Both the position numbers and the translations under genes were made by a program. From contig CALIZL010000044.1 of NCBI GenBank assembly GCA_938028745.1, positions 1 to 15,547 on the forward strand: a DNA stretch of 15,547 bases, given 5' to 3'. This stretch comes from an uncultured Prevotella sp. (GTDB lineage: Bacteria > Bacteroidota > Bacteroidia > Bacteroidales > Bacteroidaceae). Below the pieces are notes generated by a model, which saw nothing but the letters and a program-made list of their open reading frames with translations, had not been told where the DNA came from and made no database searches. Of the stretch, positions 14,666 through 15,547 are shown in pieces. The stretch's first letter is position 1. The number at the start of each line of letters is the position of its first letter.

Positions 14666-14945
14666 TCACTTTACTACCTTCTGCCTATTGCCCACCATTT
14701 ACTGCCTCATCACCATTTACTACCTCTCCTCCTTGCTACCTTACTCCTAACGACCCTCATCACCTAACTACCTCATCACTTACTACCTACTATCTCACCA
14801 CTTACTGCCTTGCCGCCTTACTACCTACCCCTTACCTACAGCCTTACTACCTTACTACCTCACCACTTACTACCTACTACCTTACTACTTACTACCTTAC
14901 TACTTACTACCTCACCACTTACTCCTTACTACCTTACTCCTTTAC
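14663..14945. repeat. TTACTACC-type array with mixed 7/8-bp period
   Basis: About 280 bp are made of short units such as TTACTACC, TTACTAC, TTACTCC, TCACCAC, TCATCACC and TACTACC, in irregular alternation of 7 and 8 bp. The plus strand is nearly free of G; the complement reads GGTAGTAA / GTGGTGA. The right half (about 14845-14940) is more regular than the left. No protein frame is maintained. Confidence 0.85.
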
Positions 14946-15276
14946 CATCTTAAAACTTTAAAATATATTTTACAAAACATACCCTTCCCATAGCACCCTT
15001 CTAGCGCAAAAACAGCTCTCAAAACAGGCAAATGACCGCGATTTTGGGTTTGGCACACTTCTTTTTTAGTCCAATTTTGAGCATGCCACCTGCATTTTGC
15101 ACCACTTTGCCTTTCTAGTTTGCTGCCGATTCTAGTTTTTGCCAGCCCCAAATTGCTGCTTTTTGCCCCTAAAAACCCACTTTTTAGGGTACATTTTGCC
15201 CTTTTGAGCCATGTATTTAATGGTTCAAGAAGGTTGTTTTTATACCATTGCGGCGGATATTTATGCTTTTCGCCTT
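14946..15276. other. Gene-free AT-rich stretch with scattered GCATTTTGCACC-like motifs
   Basis: I see no gene here. Motifs resembling half of the 22-bp unit downstream are scattered through it: GCATTTTGCACC at 15092-15103, GCTTTTTGCCCC at 15158-15169 and ACATTTTGCCC at about 15191. A 9-bp perfect stem, CCCTAAAAA with TTTTTAGGG, lies at 15167-15189 around the loop CCCAC and could act as a small terminator in either direction. Confidence 0.5.
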
Positions 15277-15430
15277 GCGTTTATCGGCATATTGAACTGC
15301 GTTTTGCACCATTTTACCTCGCGTTTAGCAGCAAAACGCATTGCATTTAGCGGCATTTTGCAGTGCATTTTGCACCAAAACGCACTCCATTTTGCACCAA
15401 AACGCAGTGCATTTAGCAGCAAATAGCCCA
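15277..15430. repeat. Seven tandem 22-bp units with an internal dyad
   Basis: Units start at 15277, 15299, 15321, 15343, 15365, 15387 and 15409, exactly 22 bp apart. The left half of the unit is GCRTTTWGCRSC; the right half in the best copies is AAAACGCAST. In units 5 and 6 the left part (GCATTTTG) can pair with the right part (CAAAACGC) with one mismatch, so a unit is close to a palindrome. The next 22 bp (15431-15452) contain a related sequence in reverse orientation (complement CCATTTGCACCAAC). Because 22 is not divisible by three, the repeat opens frames on both strands that I regard as spurious. Confidence 0.88.
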
Positions 15431-15547
15431 AAAGTTGGTGCAAATGGTGGTTCATTTAAATAAAAATTCATTTTGCCGCACCCACAGACTAACCCTATTT
15501 TGCATCGAAACCAACCTTCGCGAGAATCGATTTTTTGCGGCAAGGTG
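15431..15547. other. Window end, gene-free, with a spaced inverted repeat
   Basis: No gene is visible. An 8-bp inverted repeat, TTGCCGCA (15473-15480) and TGCGGCAA (15536-15543), is separated by 55 bp and lies at the window edge; its context beyond the edge is unknown. Confidence 0.4.

Noticed and set aside
14942..15151. 69-codon leftward frame
   Set aside because: It has no domain or start signal, and its end lies in AT-rich sequence with repeat-like motifs.
15277..15430. CRISPR array
   Set aside because: The units are contiguous with no unique spacers and vary in sequence; no cas genes are present.
15277..15430. Plasmid-type iteron origin
   Set aside because: The unit length fits, but there is no replication initiator gene, DnaA box cluster or other plasmid feature, and the neighbours are chromosomal housekeeping genes.
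15211..15543. Several small frames on both strands rich in Ala, Lys, Cys and Phe
   Set aside because: They come from the 22-bp repeat, which cycles through all frames on both strands.

Overview
The window looks like a chromosomal segment from a Bacteroidota bacterium, most probably Prevotella or a close relative. Three things point there. The promoters I can find match the Bacteroidetes sigma-ABfr pattern (TTTG, about 19 bp, TAnnTTTG). Starts are preceded by A-rich leaders rather than Shine-Dalgarno sequences. The protein types are typical of the phylum: a Bacteroidetes-type ParE, an OMP_b-brl-like outer-membrane barrel, a tripartite-length GNAT-like protein and a small lipoprotein with an acidic stretch after its cysteine. 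The species assignment is inference.

Layout. Positions 1-1102 carry no convincing gene. They hold three tandem 44/42-bp GC-rich repeat units, a degenerate octamer stretch and a strong terminator. A leftward group follows, read from right to left: a GNAT-like acyltransferase (6379-5234), topoisomerase IV subunit B parE (5184-3142), a 458-bp non-coding gap, and an S41 C-terminal processing protease (2683-1103). A near-perfect promoter at 6550-6519 drives the group. Facing it across a 424-bp divergent region is a rightward series: an outer-membrane beta-barrel/TonB-receptor-like protein (6804-9104), ribonuclease R (9153-11351), a HAD phosphatase (11690-12343), nicotinate phosphoribosyltransferase pncB (12411-13631), and a small lipoprotein (14004-14555). 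The last 990 bp are non-coding and full of repeats.

Function. The genes are mostly housekeeping: chromosome decatenation (ParE), RNA turnover (RNase R), NAD salvage (PncB), phosphate-ester hydrolysis (HAD) and envelope proteolysis (S41). Two envelope proteins of unknown substrate accompany them. I see no integrase, transposase, toxin-antitoxin pair, CRISPR array or defence island.

The unusual content is intergenic. Four different repeat architectures occur in 15.5 kb: (1) 44-bp units with internal dyads; (2) a strictly phased array of 23 octamers (consensus CTTTTCAC) punctuated by conserved 20-bp spacers; (3) a G-poor TTACTACC array of mixed 7/8-bp period; and (4) a 22-bp tandem array with an internal dyad and exact two-helical-turn spacing. 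Two of them start directly after a hairpin that follows a stop codon. These repeats are the part of the window most worth a second look.
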